Positions 14,201 through 25,400 of a stretch of 64,000 nt of DNA are shown here, piece after piece. The notes under the pieces are model-generated. The model saw only the letters and a list, made by a program, of their open reading frames with translations. It had not been told where the DNA came from and searched no databases. Origin of the DNA: Albula goreensis (taxonomy: Eukaryota; Chordata; Actinopteri; Albuliformes; Albulidae); the NCBI GenBank assembly GCA_022829145.1, contig CM040744.1, positions 10,485,718 through 10,549,717 of the forward strand. The letters are read 5' to 3'. The translations under genes were made by a program, and so were the position numbers. Each line of letters starts with the position of its first letter. The first letter of the stretch is position 1.

Positions 14201-14305
14201 TTTTTATGGTAAGACATCAACCAACTGACATCAAGGTTAAACAAGTTTTTGTAACTCCATGAATTAAATCATATCATTTATGAACTGAGCCCATAGAAAG
14301 ATTAA
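11200..14305. other. Non-coding stretch downstream of ptger4
   Basis: Holds no recognisable exon. The only feature worth separate mention is a CTCF-like motif at 13788-13802. An ACTACA(n)TCCC-like string at 13551-13569 loosely resembles the ZNF143 site but has many mismatches. Confidence 0.5.
13788..13802 (-). promoter_or_regulatory. Weak CTCF-like motif
   Basis: The minus strand reads CCAGCGGAGGGCAGT. It fits the CTCF core NCANNAGRNGGCRSY at 14 of 15 positions, with G for the core A at position 6. That A is well conserved in true sites. A single 14/15 match can occur by chance in a window this size. Confidence 0.25.
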
Positions 14306-14331
14306 ACACACTTGTTTCTTCAATATGTATC

Positions 14332-14337
14332 TTTATT
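14332..14337 (-). terminator. ptger4: Polyadenylation signal AATAAA, likely ptger4 distal site
   Basis: The minus strand carries AATAAA about 1.36 kb beyond the ptger4 stop codon. It is followed about 20-25 bases later by a GT-rich stretch (AAGTGTGTTTAATC), the usual downstream element for cleavage. This is the best-supported end of the ptger4 transcript that I can see. The position of cleavage itself (about 14310-14320) is inferred. Confidence 0.55.
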
Positions 14338-15292
14338 CACTGAAATACAGTATTGTACCATTGAATGGATTTATATTTATCAGAGAGATAAAACATTCAG
14401 CCAGATTCATTGAAGCCCTTATGTGCTTTGTCATGGACTTTGAATAACGCATTCATGAAAGTATACTAAGTGGATACTTAGACATCATGTTTCACAGTTA
14501 GTGGTTGCAGAAATCCTCAAAACACATCACTTTTACAATAGACATGGAGTACGATTCAGGGCTTAGCATTGGACATTCACAACGGCTGCAGCAGGCTGTA
14601 AGAAGACATAACCATTACGTACATACTATTTACGATCATTTTTAAAAAATTTAAAAACAGAATATACTCTCTTTTCATTACCTTTAAAGTAATCCTGTAG
14701 TGAAATGCCCTGTACCAACAGCAATAGGAATCAGCAATAAAACATTTTCAATTCCTCAAGATTTAAAAAAAATAATAATCCTCACATTGCCTTGCTTTCA
14801 ATAAACATGAATCTTCTCCGATAATAAACATTGCAAACACTGCCATCCCTTTCTTTCTAGAAAATTACTCAATATCTCTTTCAGGAATGGTTTCACTTGA
14901 TAGCATTGAAATATAGAAAAAACGGATATGTTTTTAAATGCATTGAAATGAAATAAACAGAGTGACTCAACCAAAGTGCAAAAGGGTTTTAACAATAACA
15001 TACATATAAATGAAAAAGAACTGTTGTGTGACTCACACAGACTAACACTGTCTTTAATTTTACATGAGCACTTTGTGCCTTTGACTTACCCACTGACTAA
15101 CACCTTCTCATAGAGAAGAAATCATTTACACCATAATTACATACATTCTGTCAACGGAAAAGAAATATTTCACACAGAATTGTGAAGTGTACAGTACATT
15201 TCTGCCAGACAAATACATTTTTCAATTGCCACATGTACGTTAGAACTTATTTGGGACACCCTGCCCAGACAGTCAAACAGAAAAAATGTCTC

Positions 15293-15298
15293 TTTATT
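15293..15298 (-). terminator. ptger4: Alternative proximal AATAAA
   Basis: An AATAAA on the ptger4 strand about 400 bases after the stop codon. No strong GT-rich downstream element is obvious, so use of this site is uncertain. If used, it would leave only one or two of the ATTTA motifs in the message. Confidence 0.3.
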
Positions 15299-15698
15299 TG
15301 TGCTACAAATAAAATCACTTGGAAAAAAGGAATGTTGGTTGTGTATAATATTAATTAAACATATTCAATAACAACACAAGAACAAAAAAATCCATGTTTG
15401 TATTGGAAAAGGTAGTACTTTGATAGCTAATGTGTTCACTGAGTGAAATTAAATTTAGGACAATGTATGGAAACCGATTCCACAGATTCAAATCCATTGC
15501 AGTTTTTACAGAACAAACATGGAAGAAACACTGAATTCACATTTCAGAATTTTGCAAGTAAATACAGGTAAGGGACTCAAAGTCAATCATTACTCTTTGC
15601 AGGTTTGTACATGTGGCCCCAAAAGACTGCCAATGCCATGTCTTCTAAGCTGCCAAGAAGTCACTCTGTGACTTAACCATACATAGACCTTAGAGGAT

Positions 15699-16286
15699 CT
15701 ATATGCATTTCTCCTGCAAGTTCAGTGCTTCGTCTGTAAAAGTCACATGCAGAGTCTGGTCTTTTGGGAATGAAAAAGACTCACTCAGGTTTGAGGGGCT
15801 AACGCTAACTCTTTGCCCATCAGATGTTGTGCGGTCTGAATCCTGTTCATTAAAGGAATTGGACCCTCTTAATCCTTTTAGGGACCGCCCTCCAGAGGGA
15901 CCTGAATCCACCTGCCCTGGGTTGTGCCCCTCTGTGAGGCCCTCTTTTTTTTCGGGAAGGTAGAGGTATGTCTGAGAGGAGGTGGTCACCTCCCTCAGCT
16001 CCCAGGACGTGATGTAGGGAGAGTCGTTGGAGGCGACAGACGAACACTGCTGGGAGTTGGCGAAGTGAAAGTTGTCAGATCTCTGCACAGTCCTGCCCCC
16101 GATCTTACAGAACAGGCACTTGATTTTCTCCACGAGCTTCAGCAGCACAGTTTTGCGCAACAGGATATAGATCCAGGGATCGAGGATGGGGTTGACAGAG
16201 GCAATCCGGATGGCTTTGAGATCAGGGTTCCTCTCGATCCTCTCCTCCACAGGAGTTCTGTACAGCTGGTTAACAAACACTTGCAC
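15699..16286 (-). CDS. ptger4: ptger4 coding exon 2 (TM7 and cytoplasmic tail)
   Basis: This exon encodes residues 261-455, starting VQVFVNQLY directly after acceptor CAG (intron side 16287-16289) in phase 0. It holds extracellular loop 3, TM7 (about 282-306, with R287 and NPILDPWIY), and helix 8 with the KIKCLFCKIGG membrane-proximal cysteines that could be palmitoylated. A long Ser/Thr-rich tail follows, which in EP4 is the site of GRK/arrestin-dependent desensitisation. The tail diverges from mammals in its middle, but the last 17 residues (starting LHVTF, ending EKCI) align well with human EP4. Stop codon is at 15701-15699. Confidence 0.96.
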   Translation of the reverse strand: MQVFVNQLYRTPVEERIERNPDLKAIRIASVNPILDPWIYILLRKTVLLKLVEKIKCLFCKIGGRTVQRSDNFHFANSQQCSSVASNDSPYITSWELREVTTSSQTYLYLPEKKEGLTEGHNPGQVDSGPSGGRSLKGLRGSNSFNEQDSDRTTSDGQRVSVSPSNLSESFSFPKDQTLHVTFTDEALNLQEKCI

Positions 16287-18782
16287 CTGAAGGAACAAAG
16301 TTAAAAGAATAAATAAATCCACATTTAAAATAATCTTTCAGAAAATAACCCTCATAGAAACAGAAAAACATGAATAAATCAATTCTAAAGCTTTGAATCT
16401 TTGTAAAAGACTGGTTTAAAGTTTTAGCTGACAAAAGTCTGGCATTTGTTTGAATTGGGTTAGTCTTTTTTTCTTTCACACATTTTCATGTTAAAGAATT
16501 CATTCATTTATGCCCTAACCGTGCCTCTTTATTTGAATCTTTGAAACGTGTATTTTACATCAGATAAGATTAACTCTGCACTATCATAACATTCATGGTA
16601 CCTTTTCTTCATTAACATTGATCCGTTGTCAGATCTGATCATTTTGATTAAAACATTGGCAAAGAGTCAGGATGCCAGGAGCACCTCAATGAAAATTAAA
16701 AGGAATTCTATGCAATGGAACCTTTTAAGTCATGTTGGTTTATCATACATGAACAACTATGGCAACATGGAAATGCCCATGCATAGACAGTGGGAGATTA
16801 AATTCTTCCAAAGCATTCTTGTTGAACACAGGCATGTGTAAGGTGCAAACAGTCAGAGATCCATCACTTCTATAAGAAAGATGTTCAAAAGAAAGATGTT
16901 CATCAAACATCTGCAGAGGATAAAAAAGCTGTATGGGCTACAAACAGCATGGATATAAATGGTAGAGGCAAACAACCATTTCACTTTCCCAGCTCTAAGG
17001 AACACTGACTGTCTCTTCATCTTATTCATCAAAAATAGCTCATCTTTCAAGTTTGACTCTACCTGCTTTTAGTATCTAAGTGGTGCGGTAATGCTGACCA
17101 TGCAGTAAAATGAATCAAACAGGAGTCAGAGTTGCAGTGATATTGTGCTTATGCTGGGCTGCAAACCTGGGAGACTGGCTCTCAACAGGGGAATATCGGG
17201 TATGGTAATTTTACCATATCTACAACAGACACGCTGTCTCTGTTTTGCATTAAAAGTTTTAGCCCTGGGGAAAAAACTAGGATTTTTTTTTTTTTACATC
17301 TGACTTCATGTCAGACTAAAAGGACACACATACATTCAGAGGTTGATAACCTATGAGCTGAGCATCACTTCCACCCATCTGAATTAGTCATTAGTGATAA
17401 TTCTATGTCATCAAAAAACATGGGGGAAAGTTTTTGTAATATAATTAGAGTACATTAATACAGAGAATACAACCACTGAAAATGGGGAAAAAACACTGTA
17501 CTGTATGCTTTCAGTGTCTACCAAGCACATTATATAGTTGTATGCTACATGCACTTATGGATAATGCAACTTAGCAAAGATCAAGGTAAAATTTCATTCG
17601 TGCCCTTCATTAAGATTTAATACAGGTGAAATAGGTATTAACTATATTGCTATAAACATTAAATTATTTTTGGGCAGTCAATAAAATATTTTAGGATTGT
17701 AGCTAATCATGCGTATTGGACAAATGACAAGTTTCTGAGGACTGGCATTCACAACAAAGATCTACGAAAAGTACATGCAAATAATATTATGATAGTCGTA
17801 AAAATTAATCGTTACAGGTGTACACCGTTACTAAAAGACAGATAACAAACTTATAATAGCCTATATTTCAGATGTAGGTTACATAATTTATTTTAAAGCT
17901 CCTAATATACTTCATAAACTTCATGTATTCTAAAGATAACTAAATGCCTTACAATTAAAAAGGACCATAACCAAACATACACGCAGAACAGTGCTTACTT
18001 ACCACCAGTGGAATTGAACAAATGAGAATAACTGCGGAAGTGGCAATAAGCAGAATAACCATTTGAATTTCCGCACCGGCCATACGTCCAAAACTCCGTC
18101 TTCTTCTGAGGTCAGCAATCCTTCGTTGATCGGTACCAAGCGAAGTCCTTCGCATAAAACGTTTGTGCATTCGGATCAAAGCACCGCACACCAGTATGTT
18201 ACAAATAATTGTTGACAGGATGAGGAAAGAGCTGAATCCCGCGTACATGTAGGAAAACGCTGCGTGCGTTGTATCATTACTTCTCCAGTCAATGAAGCAC
18301 CAAGTTTGTGGGTACTGTTTCTTCACCTGTCCAAGCCCCATGCTGGGTAGGGCGCAGAAAAGAACGTTTGAAATATAAATAGAGAAAAGTGTTAAGCCCG
18401 CAACTTTCTGGTCCACATAATGGTTGTAGAAATAAGCGTGATTAATAGCCATGTACCTCTCAATTGACATGGCGCATATTATACTAAGACCAGCTAAGGA
18501 AAAGAAAAGTAGGATGAATCCGGAATATTGGCACAACGGATCTCCACCTGGCCAAGATCCTTTCACGTAGGTGGCGATAGTGACGGGGCTCACAAGCAGA
18601 GTCCCCAAAAGGTCCGTTACAGCAAGTCCACAAACTAAAGTGTAAAACGTTGTTTCTTTCTGCTCCCTCCTTGATTTGCAGAGAACAACTATCGCAATCA
18701 CATTCCCAACCACTCCGAATATAAACATTATAACGGGGATAGTTGGGTCCATAGTCCTGATTGCGAGGGTGCTGTTACTCAT
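15699..18782 (-). CDS. ptger4: Prostaglandin E2 receptor EP4 (whole gene, coding span)
   Basis: EP4 is a class A GPCR of the plasma membrane. It binds prostaglandin E2 and signals mainly through Gs and cAMP. The coding sequence is join(18782..18003, 16286..15699) on the minus strand and gives 455 residues. Visible hallmarks are: an N-glycosylation site at N3 (NST); TM2 Asp57; the C84-C162 cysteine pair; ERY at 108-110 in place of DRY; the prostanoid-receptor signature QTWCFIDW at 159-166; Arg287 in TM7 (the family's prostanoid-carboxylate-binding Arg) within AIRIASVNP; DPWIY at 296-300; and the EP4-type C-terminus LNLQEKCI. The intron falls at the end of TM6, as in other prostanoid receptor genes. 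The third intracellular loop is shorter than in mammals, which accounts for part of the difference from the 488-residue human protein. Which teleost ptger4 paralogue this is cannot be settled here. Confidence 0.97.
16287..18002 (-). other. ptger4: ptger4 intron (1716 bp)
   Basis: A GT-AG intron in phase 0 with donor GTAAGT and acceptor TTCCTTCAG, preceded by a pyrimidine-rich stretch. It is AT-rich with no recognised element. A small near-perfect palindrome, 'tatggtaattttaccata', sits near 17200-17217. Confidence 0.9.
18003..18782 (-). CDS. ptger4: ptger4 coding exon 1 (TM1-TM6)
   Basis: This exon encodes residues 1-260: a short extracellular N-terminus, TM1 (about 14-35), TM2 (46-70), TM3 (86-108), TM4 (127-147), TM5 (176-204) and TM6 (236-260). 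ICL3 is Arg-rich (RRTSLGTDQRRIADLRRRRS). The start is the first ATG in the frame, giving MSNSTLAI. The exon ends ATT-CCA-CTG-GTG, then donor GTAAGT (18002 downwards), in phase 0. Reading through the donor would add 15 unrelated residues and then a stop, so the open frame extends a little further, to 17955. A second potential glycosylation site, NDT at 169-171, lies in extracellular loop 2. Confidence 0.97.
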
Positions 18783-19200
18783 TTTAAATTATTTGTATTT
18801 TAGTACTTTACAGAATGGATCCTAAACTTGACCAACATTACAAGTCGCCCAAAAGATCACATTAATATTTCATCGTTCATCCTCTTCGATAGTATTAAAA
18901 TAAAATAAAAAACAAGTACTTACGAAAAAATAACTCCTATGCATAATGCCGGTAAATGTTAACTTTATTGAGACAATATCACGACGCTCTACTTTACATT
19001 AATTCAAGTCGAAGATAATACATTCTGAGTTGCCCCGTCGGTGTAAAGAAAAACAAGGTATTCTACCGGTTTGGGCACAGATTGCCTCACTTGAGAACTG
19101 GAATCAGAAGTTCCTCTTCATAGCTTGTGTGTAGCTCCACCCCTTCAGTTTCATCAGCCAGTCACAAGGCCTCTGAACTGCCTGTGAGCGGGTGGTTGGG
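18783..19200 (-). promoter_or_regulatory. ptger4: ptger4 5' leader and proximal promoter
   Basis: Sequence upstream of the ptger4 ATG. If transcribed unspliced it contains two short upstream ORFs: ATG at 18838, 12 codons, ending 18800, and ATG at 18880, 7 codons, ending 18857. A consensus donor (GTAAGT, 18923-18918) and a TTTAG acceptor before 18821 could remove a 102-bp intron containing both uORF starts, but the acceptor's pyrimidine tract is weak. The outermost part (19090-19200) has a GGGGTGGAGC box. Mammalian PTGER4 has a non-coding first exon, so a spliced leader is plausible. Confidence 0.4.
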
Positions 19201-19206
19201 TATATA
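19201..19206 (-). promoter_or_regulatory. ptger4: TATA-like box upstream of ptger4
   Basis: The minus strand reads GCTATATACCC about 420 bases before the ptger4 start codon. This would place transcription start near 19175. TATATA is palindromic and such strings are common in AT-rich DNA, so this is a candidate only. Confidence 0.3.
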
Positions 19207-19417
19207 GCATTATTCAGTTGTGGATCCTGCTAGAGGCACTGCTGAATTTGGAGAGGAGCAGTGTGTCATCTGGAAATCAGAAACAAGTGCGAAAAATCCC
19301 TGCAGTTTTGTATGGCTACTTTGTTATAAATTTATTGAGGGGAAGTAGATTTCTCTTTCCAGTTTTCCGGTTTAGGGGCGTTGGAAAAGTTGATAAAGAA
19401 AGATTACCCCCCCATGT

Positions 19418-19441
19418 CATTTTCATTTTCATTTTCATTTT
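19418..19441. repeat. (CATTTT)4 short tandem repeat
   Basis: Four perfect tandem copies of CATTTT, about 640 bp upstream of the ptger4 start codon. Confidence 0.9.
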
Positions 19442-22400
19442 CTTATTCAAAACCATGATGTTTAGTTCATAGAGGGTTGGGTAAGAGAAGGCTGGGCACA
19501 GCATTTTCCATTTAGATTTAGCATGACAGATTTTTAAAGTTGTTTCCAATAGTGAGTGTATAAGTAACAAAAAGTAGTAGTGATAATGAGATAGCATTAC
19601 TCATGAACATACAATACTGTTTGCCTGAACTATAGGCTGTGTGCCCTTCACTGGTTAGTTACGTGGCAAATAATGATCTCATGTTGGTGGGGTTCCTCAC
19701 AGATGTAGACATTAAAAATAAATCAACCACTAACCTATAACAGACTGAATGCTGAAATTTGATAGAAATTACCTTATATCCACAAACCAATTCCACATGC
19801 AGTACTTTCCTCTTTTACATGTTCAGGCAAGAGGTCATCAATGGTCAGGACAATAAGTCAAACCCTATCATGCGTCTGGAGACCTGTCAAGAGTAATGAC
19901 CTTTAACATTTCGCTGAGAAATATACGGTCACTACATTGACCCCAAACCTGTGTTGTTCAATTTACAGTATGTGCAAATTCCACCATGCGCCCTTGTGTC
20001 TGCTTCTTCAAGATTATCTGATTATTTAGACGGTGATCCATGATGTCGATACCTTTTAAGTTGACCCCACTTTACCATCACATTTTGTCACATCCTCATT
20101 CAAATTTTGACCTTTAAAACAGTATGACTATTTGAATGGCTCATCGGCTACTTGGCATGTGAGGTTCTTATTTATAGGAGGATGTAATGGTTTCTTTGCA
20201 GCCTCTTTTTTTAACTGACACTCAGCAATACTGCAGTAAATATGAGCTATTGCTTGCACATGTAAGGAGCAAGCAGGCAATGAGAGCATGCAACACCCTC
20301 CATTTTTGAAGGTAATAAATCATCCGATGGAGGACAATGGGAAATACAATGTTGGTAGTGTGTCAAGTTTAACCTCCCAAAAGCTTGTGACATTTTTCCC
20401 CAGTCCCTATAAATCATTTTATTGTTTTGATTACATTCCCTTTCACCCTATCTTTTAGGACTTACATGCACAGTCAATATGCAAAATGCAAGCCAACATA
20501 GGCTACAAAATATATGACTAAAGACTAAAATATAAGACTAAAATATATTGGTGTTAATCACTATAGCTTGGGGATCAAAAGCAGCGTACACGCACATGGG
20601 CTGAGCATAAAGTTTGGTGAATGGCGTTGAGCAGCATTCCTATTGTCCTGGATCCGCCTTATCCGCCCCACTGCTGGCTGTTCCCCAGACTGAAACGAAC
20701 GATGAAAGGCCAGTGATTTCACACGATAGGAGAAACAAAGACTACTTCCAGACATATTTTCAACAGTAGCAGGAAAAGTAGAACAAGTGTGTACGTGCAC
20801 CCAAACCTTTTAGTAATGCCTAGTGTGTGATAGCTTTTTGTTCTTGTATTAAGCTCAACTATTATTAACCAAGAAAATAAGAAATTGTCTATTAAAACCA
20901 AATAAGGAGTCAGTGTCGATGTTTGTGAGTGTAAATATCACATGGTCAACAGTATAAACCAAGCCTTAATTCTAAGGGCTGCTTAATCTATTTCAACTTT
21001 TATTTGCTATCAATGTATTTAAATGAGAAAGCTGGAAAAGTGGGTGGAGAAACTAAAGCAAATGGCTCTGCCATCTTTTTAGATACACAAGACTGAGAGT
21101 TTTAAGATGCCATTGCTTGTGTTATGCGCCCGCCCATAACCCAAACTATAGCAGACGTGTGTTGTAAAGGCAGTCGGCTCTTTGTAAGGCGAATGATCTT
21201 AAGCTTGCTTGTCACCGACAAAGTCGTCTCCATGGTGAGGATGGAGAGGGGCTGTGCATCTCATTTGGCAAGAAGACCTCCTCTGGAAAGGTTTTTTTCC
21301 GGCACCAATACCAACAATCTTTTGGGTAGGCAACCACTACGTGACTTGGAAAAAGTAAGCGCACTCATTCAACTTCAAGCTGTCAACAGTAACATTCTTA
21401 ACCACTTGTCTTCCGAGGAAAGACTGCTCACCACCAACTGAGAATAATCCCCATCAAAAGTGGGGCCTGTCCCACAGAGCCGATTTGGTCTTCAAGAATA
21501 CTGTATTTTCAAAACAGATGTCACGACAAGACTCTGTCATACAATGTTTTGCCAGTCAAGATGACCATTTTAAGGACACTGGACCCAAAGACGCCCTGCA
21601 GATCAACAAGCTTAGCATCACTCAGCATGTCTATGCTTGGCACCCCCTACAGAAAACAAAGAGAGAGTGACTAGTAGTAACTAGACAGAAAATTGCTTGA
21701 GGCCAAGGTCAAGTCCTGCCTTCCTGCAGTGAAGGAAAACAAATAGCTCATTATAAAAAATAAAAAAAAAAAACATGGAGAGCCGTAGTGAAAGACAAAA
21801 TCTCCAATGGGACTGAAGAGGGGTAGGCATGTAATAGCTTCACCGCAGGTCAAAAACATCACATTCCCCCTGGCGAAAACATTAGTTGACCAAACCTCCA
21901 AAACAGATTCCACTACCTGACATCTGGTTTTTATTTGCCACACTTTTCTAGGCCAACAGCAGCTGCTCGGAAAGTGAAATAGAAGAGTTCAGTAATGAAA
22001 CTCGTTTTACTTCATTATTTAATATGATTGATTGTTTTTTCAACGATTTTCTGTTATCCATTGGAATACAAACATTAAACTGTTTGTTATTATCATAGTA
22101 TGAAAAATGCTTTTCAGAACATAATACAAGGATGAGACAATCCATCACCATCTCCACTGTAGTATTATAATATGTTATAAAGTATTGTTATGATCCAGAT
22201 TGAAATTCTGATCATACGCATGTTCCTCAATTGCATGACTGTTTATAAACCATAAAAACCAGGCTACCTTTCTTGTTCCCATTTTAACATTTCAGAAGGT
22301 AATACAACCATTGAAATCTATAAAGCATTTGCTAATTTTGTGTAAACTGACTTGTTGCACGTTGACCGTTTGAACCCGTCTACAGGCAGTTGTTTAGGAG

Positions 22401-25400
22401 GACGCTCATTTGTCGCATAGGGAGCACAGAGAGGTGAAATTCGGTCAGTAACAGATGGTGTAATTAACAGAAACACTTTTCTGCTTTGCAGATTCTCTTT
22501 TGAAATTTTAAGGTAATGGAGCAGCTGCATGCAATCAGAGTATCCTGAGTATCAGACTGTTCATCCGCTCACTTAACACACATCGTCTATTTTCATGTTT
22601 ACTTATTCTTACTGATTTTTATGTATAATATTCAATCCCATTCCTAGTCCCTCCCTCGTCCCACCCAATCCCCACCCTCAACCAATCACATACAAGGTAT
22701 GCATTACATTTTAAACATTCTACAATTACTACAAAAGCTTTTGGCCTGGTGATGAATTATTGTATTTTTGGATAAATATTTTGAAAAACACTGAGCCAAT
22801 GTATGACAAAATATTTGTATAATACAGTACATGAAATATAAGTCCTTGAAATGGTTTTTGAACAAAGAACTGAAGTTATTTTTCTAAAATTCAGTCTCTC
22901 TGGCTCAAGTTATGTGGGGCCAGTCCTCTGTTTAAATCATTTAATCCATTTCTTCGTCAGACCTAAACAATTTGAGCATACTTGACACAGACATATCCTA
23001 CTTATCCCCACAGTCACTGGAGGGAATAATGAGAATGACATGACTTACGTTCACATATTCTTTTTAATCTATGGACAAAATAGCAAGAGAATATATTTGT
23101 ATGCAATGCTTGCATATATATTGGTATTTAATGTAATGCAAGAAACAAAATGTCTCTTAGTCACCAATTCTATAGAAGAGGCACTGTACTTGATCTGGAA
23201 TGTACTGGGAACGTTCGGAATTTGCATGGGTATTAGGGTGTGAAGCTGTGCTGCTGTGTCTTGCATGGATCTGAGAGTGTCTTGTACGAATAGTATCATG
23301 CATCCACTCGGGTGGAGGCAGAAGTGTGAAGGGTGATGCCCATCATATGGAAATGCCTACTGAGTGCTGAATACATATGCGCCACATATTGAACCAGCTG
23401 AACATTTTGCACCATGCTTGTGTTCCCATTGCCTGCTGTGAAATTAAAAGTGCCGTTTTTATACTATAACATCAGTTGTAGTAAGTCTGTGGTGGAAAGC
23501 ATGTTGGTTTTGTGTTCTGGATACACTGTGTGGCAAAATCAACCATTTTAATAGACAGCCAATGACCCCTAACAACTATGAGTCCAGAGAAGCAATAGCA
23601 ATTTCAGTCTTGACAAAGATTACACCAGCATGGATTCAACCTGGATAACGACAAACACATCTATCACCCCAGAGTTTGCGTGATGGATCAGCAGGACATT
23701 AATTGAGTTGACCCCATTATGATCCTGATAAATGTACACATATTTGTGAATGTGCAACTGTTCAAACCCAAGACCCCAAGGAATCCATATTCAATAAGAC
23801 CATCATGTGTACAGTCTGCAGGCTCTGAAGTGACAGTCAGGCAGGTCCTCAGTCCAGAATACTTGGTTTCAAGAGCACATAACTTCTAAAGCCTGATAAA
23901 ACTTAATTTAGCACTAAATGCCAAATAAGATGATTCCATAAATCAAGCCAACTCTTGGCCATTTCATATACATCTTACCATCATGCAAACCCTTCAGGTT
24001 ACCAAACACATTTCGATACACGTATTCTTCACAGCAAAGTGCCCTTTACTTCTGACAAGAGAACTGATTGCAACTGCGTGTGTTTTGAAAATGTTAAGCA
24101 AATTGTAATCCTGATAAATCGATCCATCATTGGCTTCCCTTTTTTCAAAATGAGCTCTCAAATTTTTAAGGATCACAGTGTACTATCAACCCCAGGCATC
24201 AAAGTGAATTAGTAACAGGTTCTGCTTGTCTAAAGTTCATGGGAACTAGAGGTGGTGAGCAGTTAACTGCATGTGTCTGTGACATGTTGCTGACAGGCTG
24301 CTGGAGAAACCAGTTATTTACACAGCACAATAAAAGTTTTCTGCAAGAGTTGTAATCAAGCATTCCTACTCAGTAATATATTACTGGTAGGTCTATTATT
24401 GATATTTAGATAAGAACAACTTGTGGACTGCACAGATAAAGAGTATTACAGGGAACAATAACTAAAGTATGGCAAAATGGGTGAGTTTATTTTCTTTTAA
24501 ATCAAATAACAAACCAAACTATTGACTGGCACAGGCACCCATCGTAGTCAACAGTGCAGTGTGTGTGAGAGACATGTTTAAATACAAATGCCTCTTTGAA
24601 GTGGTTGCAGGTTTCTTTTCACTTCCATTAATGGATTAAATTCATATCAGTTGTTGAAAATTGAAATGTGTATATTCAGCGTGTGTCATCTGGAGAATAT
24701 GTTTGCAATCCTTTTGTCTGTCTTTTTACAAAAAATCACCCCAGGTAAAAGTTTGTTGTATCATATTTATGACACAGCACTGTTCTATGGTGACTCAGCA
24801 TTCAGTGCTCCAGAAGAAATCAAGGAATTTGCCAACTAGCAATTGGCTATGAATGGATGTTTGTGGCTCACAAAACCTTGGAGCCCACAGGCCTACATAA
24901 AGAAATTTTCATAATATGTATGTGATTCCTGTACTAACCTGTTGAAATGACAATGTAAACAATGGTTATTTTGGTTTCTGGAGACCGCCTTCCATCTGAT
25001 CTGGTATCAATAACATCGATCCAGTTTGGACATTTTAGTCTTCATTTTTAGTGGTATCTATGGATGAAATCTTCTGCCAATATTTATAGCAGCAAATAAT
25101 CATTATCAACAAATCATTAACCAGTGATTCCACCAAAACCAAAATGATATTTGTTACCCTGCTTTGAGTTTGAATCTCATACCAAGATAGGGTTTATGGG
25201 TTTATTCCATAATTGAAGCAATTCACTCCTTTTTGAAACCCACTAATAGAAAACACATGGATGCATTTGTTTAAACGGACCAGTCGTCTATGCACTCAAA
25301 TATTATATTAACTCACTTTACAGAGCTGCATGTACCTGCATGTTATCTTTGCTCAAGAGTAGGCACAAAGACTTATGGGAATTCCCAAAAAAATCATTCA

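Larger units (their letters stand above)
14315..15698 (-). other. ptger4: Probable ptger4 3' UTR
   Basis: AT-rich sequence between the ptger4 stop codon and the AATAAA at 14337-14332. It has at least four ATTTA pentamers on the transcript strand (plus coordinates 15559-15563, 15450-15454, 15007-15011 and 14935-14939), which suggests AU-rich-element control of mRNA stability. A second AATAAA at 15298-15293 could give a shorter 3' UTR of about 0.4 kb. The extent is inferred from signals only. Confidence 0.5.

Noticed and set aside
15924-16304. 126-residue plus-strand open frame
   Set aside because: Antisense shadow of ptger4 coding exon 2.
21124-21441. 105-residue plus-strand open frame
   Set aside because: No recognisable domain, no splice or promoter context; kept only as a block to test for conservation.
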